From the NCBI RefSeq assembly GCF_042658925.1, contig NZ_JBHSRF010000044.1, forward strand, positions 1 to 64,000: a stretch of DNA of 64,000 bases, in the 5' to 3' direction. Numbering within the stretch: the stretch's first letter is position 1; each line of letters begins with the position of its first letter. This document shows, one piece after another, positions 16,195 through 24,843 of the stretch. This stretch comes from Sphaerisporangium aureirubrum. Lineage in GTDB: Bacteria > Actinomycetota > Actinomycetes > Streptosporangiales > Streptosporangiaceae. A model generated the notes under the pieces. It saw only the letters and a program-made list of their open reading frames with translations, made no database searches and was not told where the DNA came from. Both the position numbers and the translations under genes were made by a program.

Positions 16195-17604
16195 ATGACG
16201 ATCACCCAGGTGACGCCCGACCCGAGGGCGCCGCTGGTACGGCTGGCCGCGTTGCTGGACGACGGGTCGGTGGAGCCGATCCACGCCCCGGACGGCAGCG
16301 GCGTGGCCGCGGTGCGCGGGCGGATCGGCGGCTCGCCGGTGATGGCCTACTGCACCGACGCCACCATGATGGGCGGCTCGCTCGGTACCAACGAGGTGGC
16401 GCACATCATTCAGGCCATCGACGAGGCCGTCGTGCGGCGGCGGCCGGTCATCGGCCTTTGGCACTCCGGCGGCGCCCGGCTCGCCGACGGCGTGGAGTCC
16501 ATGGACGCGGTGGGCCGCATGTTCCAGGCGATGATCCGCGCCTCGGGACGCGTCCCGCAGATCTCGGTGGTGCTCGGCCCGGCCGCGGGGGCGGCGGCGT
16601 ACGGCCCGGCGCTCACCGACCTCGTCATCATGTCCGAGCAGGGCAAGGTGTTCATCACCGGCCCCGAGGTCATCTCCATGGTGACCGGCGAGCGCATCGA
16701 CATGGTGGGCCTCGGTGGCACCGACGTGCACGCGCGCAAGTCCGGCGTCGTGCACGTGGTCACCGACTCGGAGGCCGAGGCGTACCTCCACGCCCGCCGC
16801 ATCACCGGCCTGCTCTCCCGCCACGGCGACTTCAACATCGAGGAGGCGGCCGACGAGGACCACGACCTGATCGGCTTGCTGCCCGACCGGCCGCGCCGCG
16901 CCTACGACGTCCGCCCGCTGCTGCGCCGCATCCTGGACGGCGGCGGCGACGCGCTGGAGGAGCTGCAGGCGAAGTGGGCCCCCAACATGGTGGTCGGCCT
17001 CGGCCGCCTCGGCGGGCGTTCCATCGGCGTGGTGGCCAACAACCCGCTGCGCAAGGGCGGTTGCCTGGACTCGCTCAGCGCCGAGAAGGCCGCCCGCTTC
17101 GTCCGGATGTGCGATGCCTTCGGGCTGCCGCTGCTGGTCGTCGTGGACGTGCCGGGCTACCTGCCGGGCGTCGGCCAGGAGTGGGAGGGCGTGGTGCGCC
17201 GCGGCGCCAAGCTGCTGCACGCCTTCGGCGAGTCGGTCGTGCCCCGGGTGACCCTCATCACCCGCAAGTCCTACGGCGGCGCGTACATCGCGATGAACTC
17301 CCGTTCCCTCGGCGCCGACGCGGTGTTCGCCTGGCCGGAGGCCGAGGTCGCGGTGATGGCCGCCGAGCCCGCCGTCAACGTCCTGCACCGCAAGCGCCTC
17401 GCCGCCACCCCCGAGGCCGAGCGCGACGCGCTGCGCGCCGAGCTGGTCGAGGAGCACCGCCGCATCGCGGGCGGCGTCGACCGCGCCATGTCGCTCGGCG
17501 TGGTCGACGAGGTCGTCACCCCGGCCCGCACCCGCCGCCGCCTGGTGGAGGCCTTCTCCAGCATCCCCGAGAACCGCGGCAGGCACGGCAACATCCCGCT
17601 CTGA
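16195..17604 (+). CDS. Acyl-CoA carboxylase carboxyltransferase (beta) subunit
   Basis: 469 residues with both halves of the carboxyltransferase crotonase-like fold. The N half has GLWHSGGARLADGV and the oxyanion-type PAAGAAAYGPAL. The C half has GVVANNPLRKGGCLDSLSA, VVDVPGYLPG and ITRKSYGGAYIAMNS. Such subunits move the carboxyl group from biotin to acetyl-, propionyl- or longer acyl-CoA, working with a biotinylated alpha subunit that is not in this window. At this length it is shorter than typical PccB/AccD5 (about 520-550). The ATG follows GGAG. Substrate specificity cannot be read from the sequence. Confidence 0.92.
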   Translation: MTITQVTPDPRAPLVRLAALLDDGSVEPIHAPDGSGVAAVRGRIGGSPVMAYCTDATMMGGSLGTNEVAHIIQAIDEAVVRRRPVIGLWHSGGARLADGVESMDAVGRMFQAMIRASGRVPQISVVLGPAAGAAAYGPALTDLVIMSEQGKVFITGPEVISMVTGERIDMVGLGGTDVHARKSGVVHVVTDSEAEAYLHARRITGLLSRHGDFNIEEAADEDHDLIGLLPDRPRRAYDVRPLLRRILDGGGDALEELQAKWAPNMVVGLGRLGGRSIGVVANNPLRKGGCLDSLSAEKAARFVRMCDAFGLPLLVVVDVPGYLPGVGQEWEGVVRRGAKLLHAFGESVVPRVTLITRKSYGGAYIAMNSRSLGADAVFAWPEAEVAVMAAEPAVNVLHRKRLAATPEAERDALRAELVEEHRRIAGGVDRAMSLGVVDEVVTPARTRRRLVEAFSSIPENRGRHGNIPL

Positions 17605-17632
17605 CCCGCGAGACCTCGGGGGGAACGCCCCT

Positions 17633-17673
17633 GGCGGGGCGCCGGGACGGGTTCAGGGTCCCGGCGCCCCGCC
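17633..17673. terminator. Bidirectional hairpin terminator
   Basis: A perfect 16-bp GC stem (17633-17648 with 17658-17673) and 9-nt loop lie between the convergent carboxyltransferase gene and the monooxygenase operon. Confidence 0.85.
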
Positions 17674-17675
17674 GC

Positions 17676-18806
17676 TCAGTCCCGCCACGCGGCGGCGAGC
17701 AGCTCGAACGAACGCGCCCGGTCCTCGTGGTCGTGGGTGATGGTGGTGACCAGCAGCTCGTCGGCGCCGGTCGCGTCGCGCAGCACACGCAGCCGGTCCG
17801 CGACGGTGCCCGGCGACCCGGCGAACTGCGTGTCCACGCGGTCGGCGACCAGCTCGCGGTCCGCCGCGGTCCACACGTGGGCGGCGGCCTCCAGCGGCGA
17901 CGGGAACGGCGGGGCGCCGGTGCCCGTGCGGATGTCGCGCACCCACAGGCCGTACGGCGCGGCGATCCGGCGGGCCTCCTCGTCGGTGGCGGCCACCACG
18001 ACGTCGGCCGACACCATGACGTGCGGCGCGGACAGCACCGCCGACGGCTTGAAGGCGTCCCGGTAGGCCTCGACGGCCTCCAGCACCGCGGACGGGGCCA
18101 CGTGGTAGTTGGCGGCGAACGGCAAGCCCCGTTCCCCGGCCACCTGCGCGCTCTGCCCGCCGCTGCTGCCGAGGATCCACAGCTCCACCTCGGCGCCCTC
18201 CCCGGGCTGGGCGTGCGCGGCGTGTCCCTCGGCGGACCGGTAGGAACCGGCGATGAACGCCTGGATGTCGTCCACCTGCTCGGCGAAGTCGGGCGACTCG
18301 GCCCCCGGCTGCTGCAGCAGGGAGGCGTGCAGCCGGAACAGCGGCGAGCCCGCCAGCGAGGCGTAGGAGAACGGCGGCGGGATCAGCAGGCCGTGCACGA
18401 CCCGTGGCTCGGCGGGGACGGCCGGGACGGCCGGGGGTGGCGAGCCCGCGGCGGCGCGCAGTTCCTTGGTGCGCTGCCCCGACCGGCCGAGGCCGAGGTC
18501 GATCCGGCCCGGGTACAGCGCGTCCAGCGTGCCGAACTGCTCGACCACCGCGAGCGCGGTCTGGTGGCCGAGCTGTACGGCGCCGGACCCGACCCTGATG
18601 CGCTCGGTGGCCGCCGCGACGGCGCCGATGAGCACGGCGGGCGCCGAGCTCGCCACGCCCTCGGCGAGGTGGTGCTCGGCGAGCCAGTACCGGTGGTAGC
18701 CGGCCCGTTCGGCCCGCCGGGCCAGGTCGACGGTGTTGCGCACCGCGTCCCGGGCGGTGCCGCCGGAGACGACGGGCGCCAGGTCGAGGATGGACAACCG
18801 GGTCAT
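17676..18806 (-). CDS. LLM-class flavin-dependent oxidoreductase (MsnO8-like), fourth gene of operon
   Basis: 376 residues of the bacterial luciferase-like TIM-barrel family (reduced-flavin-dependent oxygenases). The start SILDLAPVV and GYHRYWLAEHHL are typical of the MsnO8-like subgroup. The ATG at 18806 overlaps the stop of the preceding gene in an ATGA (18803-18806) and has AGGA upstream, so translation is coupled. No flavin reductase gene is nearby. The substrate is unknown; the operon context suggests oxidative release of a heteroatom such as sulfur. Confidence 0.9.
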   Translation of the reverse strand: MTRLSILDLAPVVSGGTARDAVRNTVDLARRAERAGYHRYWLAEHHLAEGVASSAPAVLIGAVAAATERIRVGSGAVQLGHQTALAVVEQFGTLDALYPGRIDLGLGRSGQRTKELRAAAGSPPPAVPAVPAEPRVVHGLLIPPPFSYASLAGSPLFRLHASLLQQPGAESPDFAEQVDDIQAFIAGSYRSAEGHAAHAQPGEGAEVELWILGSSGGQSAQVAGERGLPFAANYHVAPSAVLEAVEAYRDAFKPSAVLSAPHVMVSADVVVAATDEEARRIAAPYGLWVRDIRTGTGAPPFPSPLEAAAHVWTAADRELVADRVDTQFAGSPGTVADRLRVLRDATGADELLVTTITHDHEDRARSFELLAAAWRD

Positions 18807-19858
18807 GAGGGTCCTCCCGGGGATAGCGGCCTGCTCGGGATCTCTTTGCGCAGGACGGGGGCGATCTCGTTCTGGAACAGCTCCAGGGAGGCGCGGTACC
18901 GGTCGGCGGGGAGCCCGTCGGGCTCGGCGGACAGGTGCATCACCTCGTGGCCCAGCCGGTCGTGGTACCGGTGCACCTTGTCGATGATCTGCTGAGGGCT
19001 GCCGACGAGCAGGGAGCTGCGTTCGAGGGCGTCCTCCAGGGTGGGGAACACCGGGTCGATGCCGCGCGCGGCGAACAGGCGCAGCCGGGCGTCGAACACC
19101 GGCCGGTACTCCTCGATCGCGTCCTGGGACTTCGGCGTGCAGTAGTACCCGGCGCTGCCCGCGCCGACCAGCGCGCCGGCGGGGTCGCGGCCGTAGTGTT
19201 CCCAGCGTTCCCGGTAGTACCGCACCAGCTCGGCGTACGGCTCGACCGCGTGGGTGACGTTGGCGGAGAAGATCGGGTCGCCGTGCCTGGCGGCGAGGTC
19301 CACCGACTCCTTGCTGGTCGCGCTGCCGTGCCAGACCCGGACGGGCCGCTGCAACGGCCGGGGCAGCACCTCGGCGTTCCGCAGTGACGGGCGGTAGCGG
19401 CCCGACCAGGTGACCGTGTCCTCCCGCCAGAGCCGCCGGAACAGTTCGTAGCCTTCCCGGTTGCGGTCCCACTGGTCCTGCTCGGTCACGTGGAACAGCT
19501 CCGCCTGCGCGGTTCCGTTGCCCTTGCCGATCATCAGGTCCAGCCGTCCGCCGGACAGGTGGTCCAGGGTCGCGTAGTCCTCGTACGCCCGGACCGGGTC
19601 GAGCAGGCTGAGCGTCGTCACCGCCGTGAACAGCCGGATCCGCGAGGTGAGCGCGGCGACGTGGCTCAGCACCACGGGCGGGGACGAGGACAGGAACGGC
19701 CGTTCGTGCCGTTCGCCGAAGGCGAAGCCGTCGAAGCCCAGCTCCTCGGCGAGCACGGCGGCGGCGGCGACCTCGCGGAACCTCTCGGTGACCGGTGTCA
19801 GCTCCCCGGTCCGCGGGTGCGGGAGGTGGAACGCGAGCGTGAGGGCGAGGAACTTCAT
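18803..19858 (-). CDS. LLM-class flavin-dependent oxidoreductase, third gene of operon
   Basis: 351 residues, luciferase-like fold with GFDGFAFGERHERPFLSSSP near the N-terminus, LDHLSGGRLDLMIGKGN and RPVRVWHGSATSKESVDLAA. The ATG at 19858 follows GGAGAT. It lies 34 bp after the upstream member and overlaps the downstream member by 4 bp. It belongs to the same co-transcribed set of four related but clearly distinct oxygenases. The substrate is unknown. Confidence 0.9.
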   Translation of the reverse strand: MKFLALTLAFHLPHPRTGELTPVTERFREVAAAAVLAEELGFDGFAFGERHERPFLSSSPPVVLSHVAALTSRIRLFTAVTTLSLLDPVRAYEDYATLDHLSGGRLDLMIGKGNGTAQAELFHVTEQDQWDRNREGYELFRRLWREDTVTWSGRYRPSLRNAEVLPRPLQRPVRVWHGSATSKESVDLAARHGDPIFSANVTHAVEPYAELVRYYRERWEHYGRDPAGALVGAGSAGYYCTPKSQDAIEEYRPVFDARLRLFAARGIDPVFPTLEDALERSSLLVGSPQQIIDKVHRYHDRLGHEVMHLSAEPDGLPADRYRASLELFQNEIAPVLRKEIPSRPLSPGGPS

Positions 19859-19892
19859 CGCCGGTGGATCTCCTTCCGGAAGCCGTGCCGCG

Positions 19893-21062
19893 TCATGAGG
19901 CCTTCACGTAACGGCTCGGCGGCCGTTCCAGGCCGAGGCGGCCGCGCAGGTCGGCCGTCTCGTACGCCCGGCGGAAGGCGCCCCTGGCCTGCAACTCGGG
20001 TACCAGGCCGCGGGTGACGGCCGACAGGTCGTGCGGCAGCGTGCCCGGCCGCAGCCGGAAGCCGTCGAGGCCGGACTCCCGCCAGTCGAGCAGCAGGTCG
20101 GCGAGCCGCTGCGGCGTGCCCTCGAAAATGTGCGCGTCGGAGACGAACTCGGCCCCGTCCAGCTCGTCCAGCCGCGCCTTGCGGCCGGCGCCGCCGAGGA
20201 ACACCACCAGGTCGGCGAACACCTTCAGCGGCGGCCCCGTGCGTCCGGCCGTTGCCTCCGCCGCGCGCACCTCGCCGACGACGGTGGCCGCGTCCCGCCT
20301 GTCGCGGGGGGTGACGTACACGACGTCGGAGGTGCGGGCCGCGAAGTCGTACGGGAGGGCGTCGTGCGCGAGCGCGGTGACGAGCGGCTGGCCTTGCGGG
20401 GAGCGGGGGGTGATGGACGGCCCCTTGACGCCGAACCACTCGCCCTGGAAGTCGATGTAGTGCAGCTTGCCCCGATCCACGAAGCGGCCGGTCGTCGCGT
20501 CGCGGATCTCGGCGTCGTCCTCCCAGCTGTCCCACAACCGGCGCACCACCTCCACGAAGTCGGCGCCCTCGCCGAAGAGGCGCTCGACATGGCGCGTTAC
20601 GGCCGGGTCGGCGAGGTCGAGCCGGGGGAAGGCGCGGCGGCCGAAGTGCGCCGCCTCGTCCGGCCGCGCCGACAGCCGGGGCCGCCAGCCCGCCCGTCCC
20701 CGGCTCACGTGGTCGAGGGAGGCGATGCCGATGGCGACGTGGAACGGCTCGGTGTGGGTGACGCTCGTGGTGGGCACCAGGCCGATCCTGCTGGTCAGCG
20801 GCGCGATGGCCGAGGCCAGCAGCACCGCGTCCAGACGTCCCCTGACCTGGTCGCGGCGCCCGTCGAGGGCGTCCGGCCGCGAGGACTGCAGGCCGAGCGA
20901 GTCCTCGAACGTCACCCAGTCGAGCAGGCCGCGCTCGGCCTCCAGCACGAGCTCCGCCCAGTAGCCGGCGGTGAACAGCCGGTCGGGGTTAGCGCCCTCG
21001 GCGCGCCACGCGGCGGGGTGCCAGCCGCCGCCGTCCAGGGCGACGGCCAGGTGCAGCGTCAT
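19893..21062 (-). CDS. LLM-class flavin-dependent oxidoreductase, second gene of operon
   Basis: 389 residues, related to the NtaA/SnaA/DszA branch of luciferase-like monooxygenases (LDWVTFEDSLGLQ, ASLDHVSRGRAGW, VVRRLWDSWEDDAE, then GKLHYIDFQGEWFGVKGP). The ATG at 21062 overlaps the stop of the first gene in an ATGA (21059-21062). NtaA/DszA enzymes open C-N or C-S bonds using FMNH2 and O2. The substrate here is unknown. Confidence 0.9.
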   Translation of the reverse strand: MTLHLAVALDGGGWHPAAWRAEGANPDRLFTAGYWAELVLEAERGLLDWVTFEDSLGLQSSRPDALDGRRDQVRGRLDAVLLASAIAPLTSRIGLVPTTSVTHTEPFHVAIGIASLDHVSRGRAGWRPRLSARPDEAAHFGRRAFPRLDLADPAVTRHVERLFGEGADFVEVVRRLWDSWEDDAEIRDATTGRFVDRGKLHYIDFQGEWFGVKGPSITPRSPQGQPLVTALAHDALPYDFAARTSDVVYVTPRDRRDAATVVGEVRAAEATAGRTGPPLKVFADLVVFLGGAGRKARLDELDGAEFVSDAHIFEGTPQRLADLLLDWRESGLDGFRLRPGTLPHDLSAVTRGLVPELQARGAFRRAYETADLRGRLGLERPPSRYVKAS

Positions 21063-22399
21063 GACGCCTCCTTCGTGGGGGGTCGGAGACCCAGGTGGTC
21101 GCGCAGGGTGGTGCCGGTGTAGTCGGCGCGGAACACGCCCTTCTCCTGCAGCAGGGGGACCACCTTGTCCACCAGCTCGTCCAGGCCGCCGGGCGTCAGA
21201 TGCGGCACGAAGATGAAGCCGTCGGCGGCGCCGGTCCGCACGAAGGCGTGCATCTGCTCGGCGACCGACGCGGCGGTGCCGATGAAGGTCTGCCGCGCCG
21301 ACATCTCGATGACGAGCTCGCGGATGGTGAGGTTCTTCTCGTGCGCGACCGCCCGCCACTTGGCGGCGACCGCGGCCCGGTCGCCGCGGAACTGCGCGCG
21401 GCCCTTGGACACCCCCTCGCCGGCTTCGGGCTCCACGTCGGGGAGCGGGCCGTCGGGGTCGTACGCCGACATGTCCCGGCCGAAGACGCCCTCGAGGAAC
21501 ACGATGGCGTTCTGCGGGCTCACCTGGGCGCGCCGGATCTCCGTGGCGCGCTCGGCCGCGTCGGCCTCGGTGTCGCCGAGGACGTACGTGACCGCGGGGA
21601 GGATCTTCAGGTCCTCCGGCCGCCTGCCGTACGCGGCGAGCCTGCGTTTGACGTCGCGGTAGAAGGCGCGGCCCTCCTCGGGGTGGCCGTACCTGCTGAA
21701 GATGACGTCGGCGGACCGTGCGGCGAACTCACGGCCCTCGTCGGAGTCCCCGGCCTGGATGATCACCGGGTGTCCCTGCGGGCCGCGCGGCGTGCCGAAC
21801 AGGCCGTGGATGTCGAAGTGCTTCCCGGTGTGCCGGAACGGGGTGACGCCGTCCTCGCGCAGGAACTCCCCGGTGGCCGGGTCCGCGGCCACCGCGTCGT
21901 CCGTCCAGGAGTCCCACAGCTCCCGCGCGGTCTGCAGGAACTCGGCGGCCCGCGTGTAGCGGTCGGCCTCGGCGAGGTAGCCGCCGCGCCGGAAGTTCTC
22001 ACCGGTGAACGCGTCCCAGCTGGTCACGACGTTCCACGCGGCCCGGCCCCCGCTGAGGTGGTCGAGCGTCGCGAGGCGCCGTGCCACCTCGTACGGCTCG
22101 TTGAAGGTGGAGTTGACCGTCGCGGCCAGCCCGAGGCGGGTGGTGACGGCGGACAGCGCGGCCAGCACGGTGAGCGATTCGGGCCGGCCCATGACGTCCA
22201 GGTCGTGGATGTGGCCCTTCATCTCGCGCAGCCGCAGGCCCTCGGCGAGGAAGAAGAAGTCGAATTTTCCGCGTTCGGCCGTTTCGGCGAGGTGCCGGAA
22301 GGAGTCGAAGTCGATCTGGCTGCCGGAGCGGGGGTCGGACCAGACGGTGGTGTTGTTGACCCCGGGGAAGTGCGCGGCGAGGTGGATCTGCGTGCTCAA
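21059..22399 (-). CDS. NtaA/SnaA/DszA-family flavin monooxygenase, first gene of operon
   Basis: 446 residues, the full length of the NtaA/SnaA/DszA family. Landmarks are AETAERGKFDFFFLAEG, LDHLSGGRAAWNVVTSWD, ARELWDSWTDD, HTGKHFDIHG and HPVIIQAGDSDEGREFAA. Translation most likely starts at TTG 22399, with GGGAGG 4 nt upstream and a good promoter just beyond. It leads a four-gene operon of flavin monooxygenases (17676-22399). Family members oxidise aminopolycarboxylates, dibenzothiophene sulfone or pristinamycin; which of these applies is not apparent. Confidence 0.92.
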   Translation of the reverse strand: MSTQIHLAAHFPGVNNTTVWSDPRSGSQIDFDSFRHLAETAERGKFDFFFLAEGLRLREMKGHIHDLDVMGRPESLTVLAALSAVTTRLGLAATVNSTFNEPYEVARRLATLDHLSGGRAAWNVVTSWDAFTGENFRRGGYLAEADRYTRAAEFLQTARELWDSWTDDAVAADPATGEFLREDGVTPFRHTGKHFDIHGLFGTPRGPQGHPVIIQAGDSDEGREFAARSADVIFSRYGHPEEGRAFYRDVKRRLAAYGRRPEDLKILPAVTYVLGDTEADAAERATEIRRAQVSPQNAIVFLEGVFGRDMSAYDPDGPLPDVEPEAGEGVSKGRAQFRGDRAAVAAKWRAVAHEKNLTIRELVIEMSARQTFIGTAASVAEQMHAFVRTGAADGFIFVPHLTPGGLDELVDKVVPLLQEKGVFRADYTGTTLRDHLGLRPPTKEAS

Positions 22400-22416
22400 G
22401 AGGCCTCCCAGTAAAA

Positions 22417-22454
22417 CCCACTTACATAGTAGGAAATGTGGGTTTTCTGGTCAA
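22417..22454 (-). promoter_or_regulatory. Promoter and operator-like dyad of the monooxygenase operon
   Basis: On the minus strand there is TTGACC (22454-22449), a 17-nt spacer and TACTAT (22431-22426), a good vegetative promoter. The -10 lies inside CCCACTTACATAGTAGG (plus strand 22417-22433), which matches a motif before the carbonic anhydrase gene. AAAACCCAC arms also flank the -10 in inverted orientation (22413-22421 and 22437-22446). A repressor site over the promoter is likely. Confidence 0.65.
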
Positions 22455-22510
22455 CATCAGGCGGCCGGGACCCGGGGAGGGTGAGGGATGTGTCGCCCGC
22501 GCGGGCACAC

Positions 22511-22542
22511 GTCCCGGGGTCCGCCGCGGCGGACCCCGGGAC
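22511..22542. terminator. Perfect 32-bp palindrome after GH44 gene
   Basis: A perfect GC palindrome (22511-22526 is the complement of 22527-22542) starts about 10 bp downstream of the GH44 stop codon and lies before the promoter of the monooxygenase operon. It acts most likely as a transcription terminator. Confidence 0.8.
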
Positions 22543-22551
22543 GCCGCTCGG

Positions 22552-24213
22552 TCAGACGACGGACCTCGGCACCACGAGCAGGGTGACGGATCCGGCGGGG
22601 AAGGTGCGGGTGAACGTGCCGCCGGTGGCGATGGGCTGGTCGGCGGCGCGGACGATGGCGGACGGGGAGGCCGCCGAGTACTGGTAGGCGGCGGCGGTGC
22701 CGCGGCGGGCGCCGGCGATGCTCACCGGGCTGGTCAGGTCGGTGGCGCTCTTGTTGACGACCATCAGGGTCAGCGCGCCGTCGCGGGTGCGGCGGGCGCC
22801 GTACACCGCGAGGGCGCCCTGGTCGGCGCTGGCCGAGCTGACCGAGACGTCGCCGAAGCGGGAGCCCGCGCCGTCGTAGTTGAGGTACATGCGGAACGCG
22901 TACGCCCCGGGCTGGGCCGCCGACGGCGGGGACCACAGGGTGGCCAGGTCCAGGCCCTCGCGGCCGAAGATGCCGAGGATGTCGGCCTGGGTGAGCGCGC
23001 CGTTCATGGAGTCGAGGGCGCCCCAGTTGTACTCGGTGATCGCCGTCTTGGTGCCGGGGTACTGCGCGGTGATCAGATCCTTCATCCGGGGGATCAGCCG
23101 GACCTGGGTGCCGATCCAGCTCTCGTCGGTGTAGGCCGGGTCCCACAGCGCGCGGGTGGAGCGCAGGCGCAGCGCGTTGGTCGCCGGGTCGTTGCCGTTG
23201 CCGAACGCGACGCCCGGGGCCTGCGGGTAGAAGTGCATGTCGAAGTAGTCCAGGATGCGCTTGCGGTAGGTGTCCTGGTACTTCTTCATCTCGCGCAGGT
23301 ACCACGCGGTGAACGGCAGGCCGTCGCGCGCGGCCCGGTCCGGCGGGTCGCCCCAGCAGCCGGTGCGCGAGCAGGTCTCCTGGTCCAGGCCGGAGTAGTC
23401 CCACGACGTCCAGCCCCAGCCGACCGGGCCGAGGGTCTGGGCGCCCGGGTCGGCGGTCTTCACCGCGGCGGCGATCTTGTACGCCTGGTCGCGCAGCTCG
23501 GCGGCGCTCGCGCCGAGGGGGTGCACGTCGCGGTGGGTGGAGTGCCAGATGTCCGGCTCGTTGTCCAGGTTGTAGAACTTCACCCCGCCGCGCGCGGCCG
23601 TGCCGTACGTGCGGGTGAGGTGACGCAGCCAGTCCTTGATGTACTGCGGGCCCACCTCGACGCTGGTGTCGTGCGGGTCGTTGCCCGTGATGTTGGTGCC
23701 GTCCGGCTTGACGCCGTTGCCGCAGTCGGGGCGCCACTCGTCGGTGCGCTGCTGCGGGCCGTACTTGGTGACCGAGAAGCCGCAGGAGCCGTCCCTCGCC
23801 TTCGGCGCCCAGCCGATCAGCGGCACGGTGAGGATCGAGCTGGTCCCCGTGCGCCGGTCCTGGTCGACGAACTCGTCCGTCGACGATCCCTTCGGGAGGT
23901 TCTCCGGATGGTCGTTCTCCTCGGAGATGTTCTCGAAGAACCAGTCGGACGCGCGGTTCGTGGTGTCGTAGAGATAGTGGTACCGCGTCGTCGCGTTCCC
24001 GCCCCACCGCCGCACCGGCAGCCGCAGCTCGGCCGCCAGTCCTTCGTCGGTGAAGTTCATCCCGTAGATGTACGGGCTGATCGGATGCCTTCCGGCGGCC
24101 GGATCGACGGTGAGCCGCGGCCCCGTGTCCGCTTGCGCCGGCCCCGTCATCGGCACCGCCGCCGCGGCGAGCAACGCCGACATCACCGTGACCTTGAGCA
24201 GTCTGCTACGCAT
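22552..24213 (-). CDS. Secreted GH44 endoglucanase/xyloglucanase
   Basis: 553 residues. The ATG at 24213 follows GGGAGG and starts a signal peptide (RSRLLKVTVMSALLAAAAVP...AQA). GH44 landmarks are YIYGMNFTDEGL, RWGGNATTRYHYLYD, the acid/base Glu in KFYNLDNEPDIWH and the nucleophile Glu in TAITEYNWGA. A C-terminal beta-sandwich follows. GH44 enzymes cut beta-1,4-glucans, including xyloglucan and carboxymethylcellulose. No CBM is attached. A GTGAAAGTTG site lies about 110 bp upstream. Confidence 0.94.
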   Translation of the reverse strand: MRSRLLKVTVMSALLAAAAVPMTGPAQADTGPRLTVDPAAGRHPISPYIYGMNFTDEGLAAELRLPVRRWGGNATTRYHYLYDTTNRASDWFFENISEENDHPENLPKGSSTDEFVDQDRRTGTSSILTVPLIGWAPKARDGSCGFSVTKYGPQQRTDEWRPDCGNGVKPDGTNITGNDPHDTSVEVGPQYIKDWLRHLTRTYGTAARGGVKFYNLDNEPDIWHSTHRDVHPLGASAAELRDQAYKIAAAVKTADPGAQTLGPVGWGWTSWDYSGLDQETCSRTGCWGDPPDRAARDGLPFTAWYLREMKKYQDTYRKRILDYFDMHFYPQAPGVAFGNGNDPATNALRLRSTRALWDPAYTDESWIGTQVRLIPRMKDLITAQYPGTKTAITEYNWGALDSMNGALTQADILGIFGREGLDLATLWSPPSAAQPGAYAFRMYLNYDGAGSRFGDVSVSSASADQGALAVYGARRTRDGALTLMVVNKSATDLTSPVSIAGARRGTAAAYQYSAASPSAIVRAADQPIATGGTFTRTFPAGSVTLLVVPRSVV

Positions 24214-24321
24214 GCCCAACCTCCCTCGACGACCCGGCCCACGGTGCCCGCCCCCGTCCCGCCCGGCAACCGCCGCCACCGCCCTGCCGTCGTGACCTGT
24301 CAGGACGCCGCCGGGCGCATG

Positions 24322-24332
24322 CAACTTTCACC
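24322..24332 (-). promoter_or_regulatory. GTGAAAGTTG motif upstream of GH44 gene
   Basis: On the minus strand GTGAAAGTTGC matches the left arm and core of the GTGAAAGTTTCAC dyads at 6.2 kb and of the site before the peroxidase-CBM2 gene. It lies about 110 bp before the GH44 start. Whether it is a regulator site is untested. Confidence 0.4.
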
Positions 24333-24360
24333 GGGTCGCGGACGGATGAAGACCTTTTGC

Positions 24361-24843
24361 TCAGTGGTGGTGAGCGTGCACGACGGCGTGCCCCTTCCCC
24401 CGCCCGATGATCCACTTGTTGACGGGCGTGGTGACGAGGAAGGCGATCAGCAGGGACACCGCCAGGGACCCCCAGAACAACAGGGTGGTCAGCCCGGCGT
24501 CCATGGCCCCCGGGATGACCAGCATGATCCCGTTGTCGATGATCTCCATGACGGCGATCGAGACGGTGTCCGCCGCGAGGGCCAGCTTGATCGCGTCACC
24601 CCAGCTCACCCCCGCCCGCCGCAACGGCAGCAACGTGAGCAGATACCCGAAGAAGAAGGCCAGCACCACGGCCGCGACGACGGTCGCCGGATCGGACCAC
24701 CCGAACGCGGTCCCGATCACCATCCCCAGGATCTCCCCGATGGCACACCCGGTGAGACAGTGCAGCGTGGCGGACAACGCCATCCGCCAGCTCGCCCCAC
24801 CGGTGGCGCGAGCTCCATGTGCCGGCTGAGCGGGCTCAGACAT
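24361..24843 (-). CDS. DUF4396 membrane protein
   Basis: 160 residues with three to four hydrophobic helices and the DUF4396 signature (SATLHCLTGCAIGEILGMVIG region, then LAADTVSIAVMEIIDNG). The C-terminus is His-rich (GHAVVHAHHH), which could bind metal. It overlaps the upstream BtrH_N gene by 8 bp (24836-24843), so the two are co-translated. The function of the family is unknown. Confidence 0.88.
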   Translation of the reverse strand: MSEPAQPAHGARATGGASWRMALSATLHCLTGCAIGEILGMVIGTAFGWSDPATVVAAVVLAFFFGYLLTLLPLRRAGVSWGDAIKLALAADTVSIAVMEIIDNGIMLVIPGAMDAGLTTLLFWGSLAVSLLIAFLVTTPVNKWIIGRGKGHAVVHAHHH

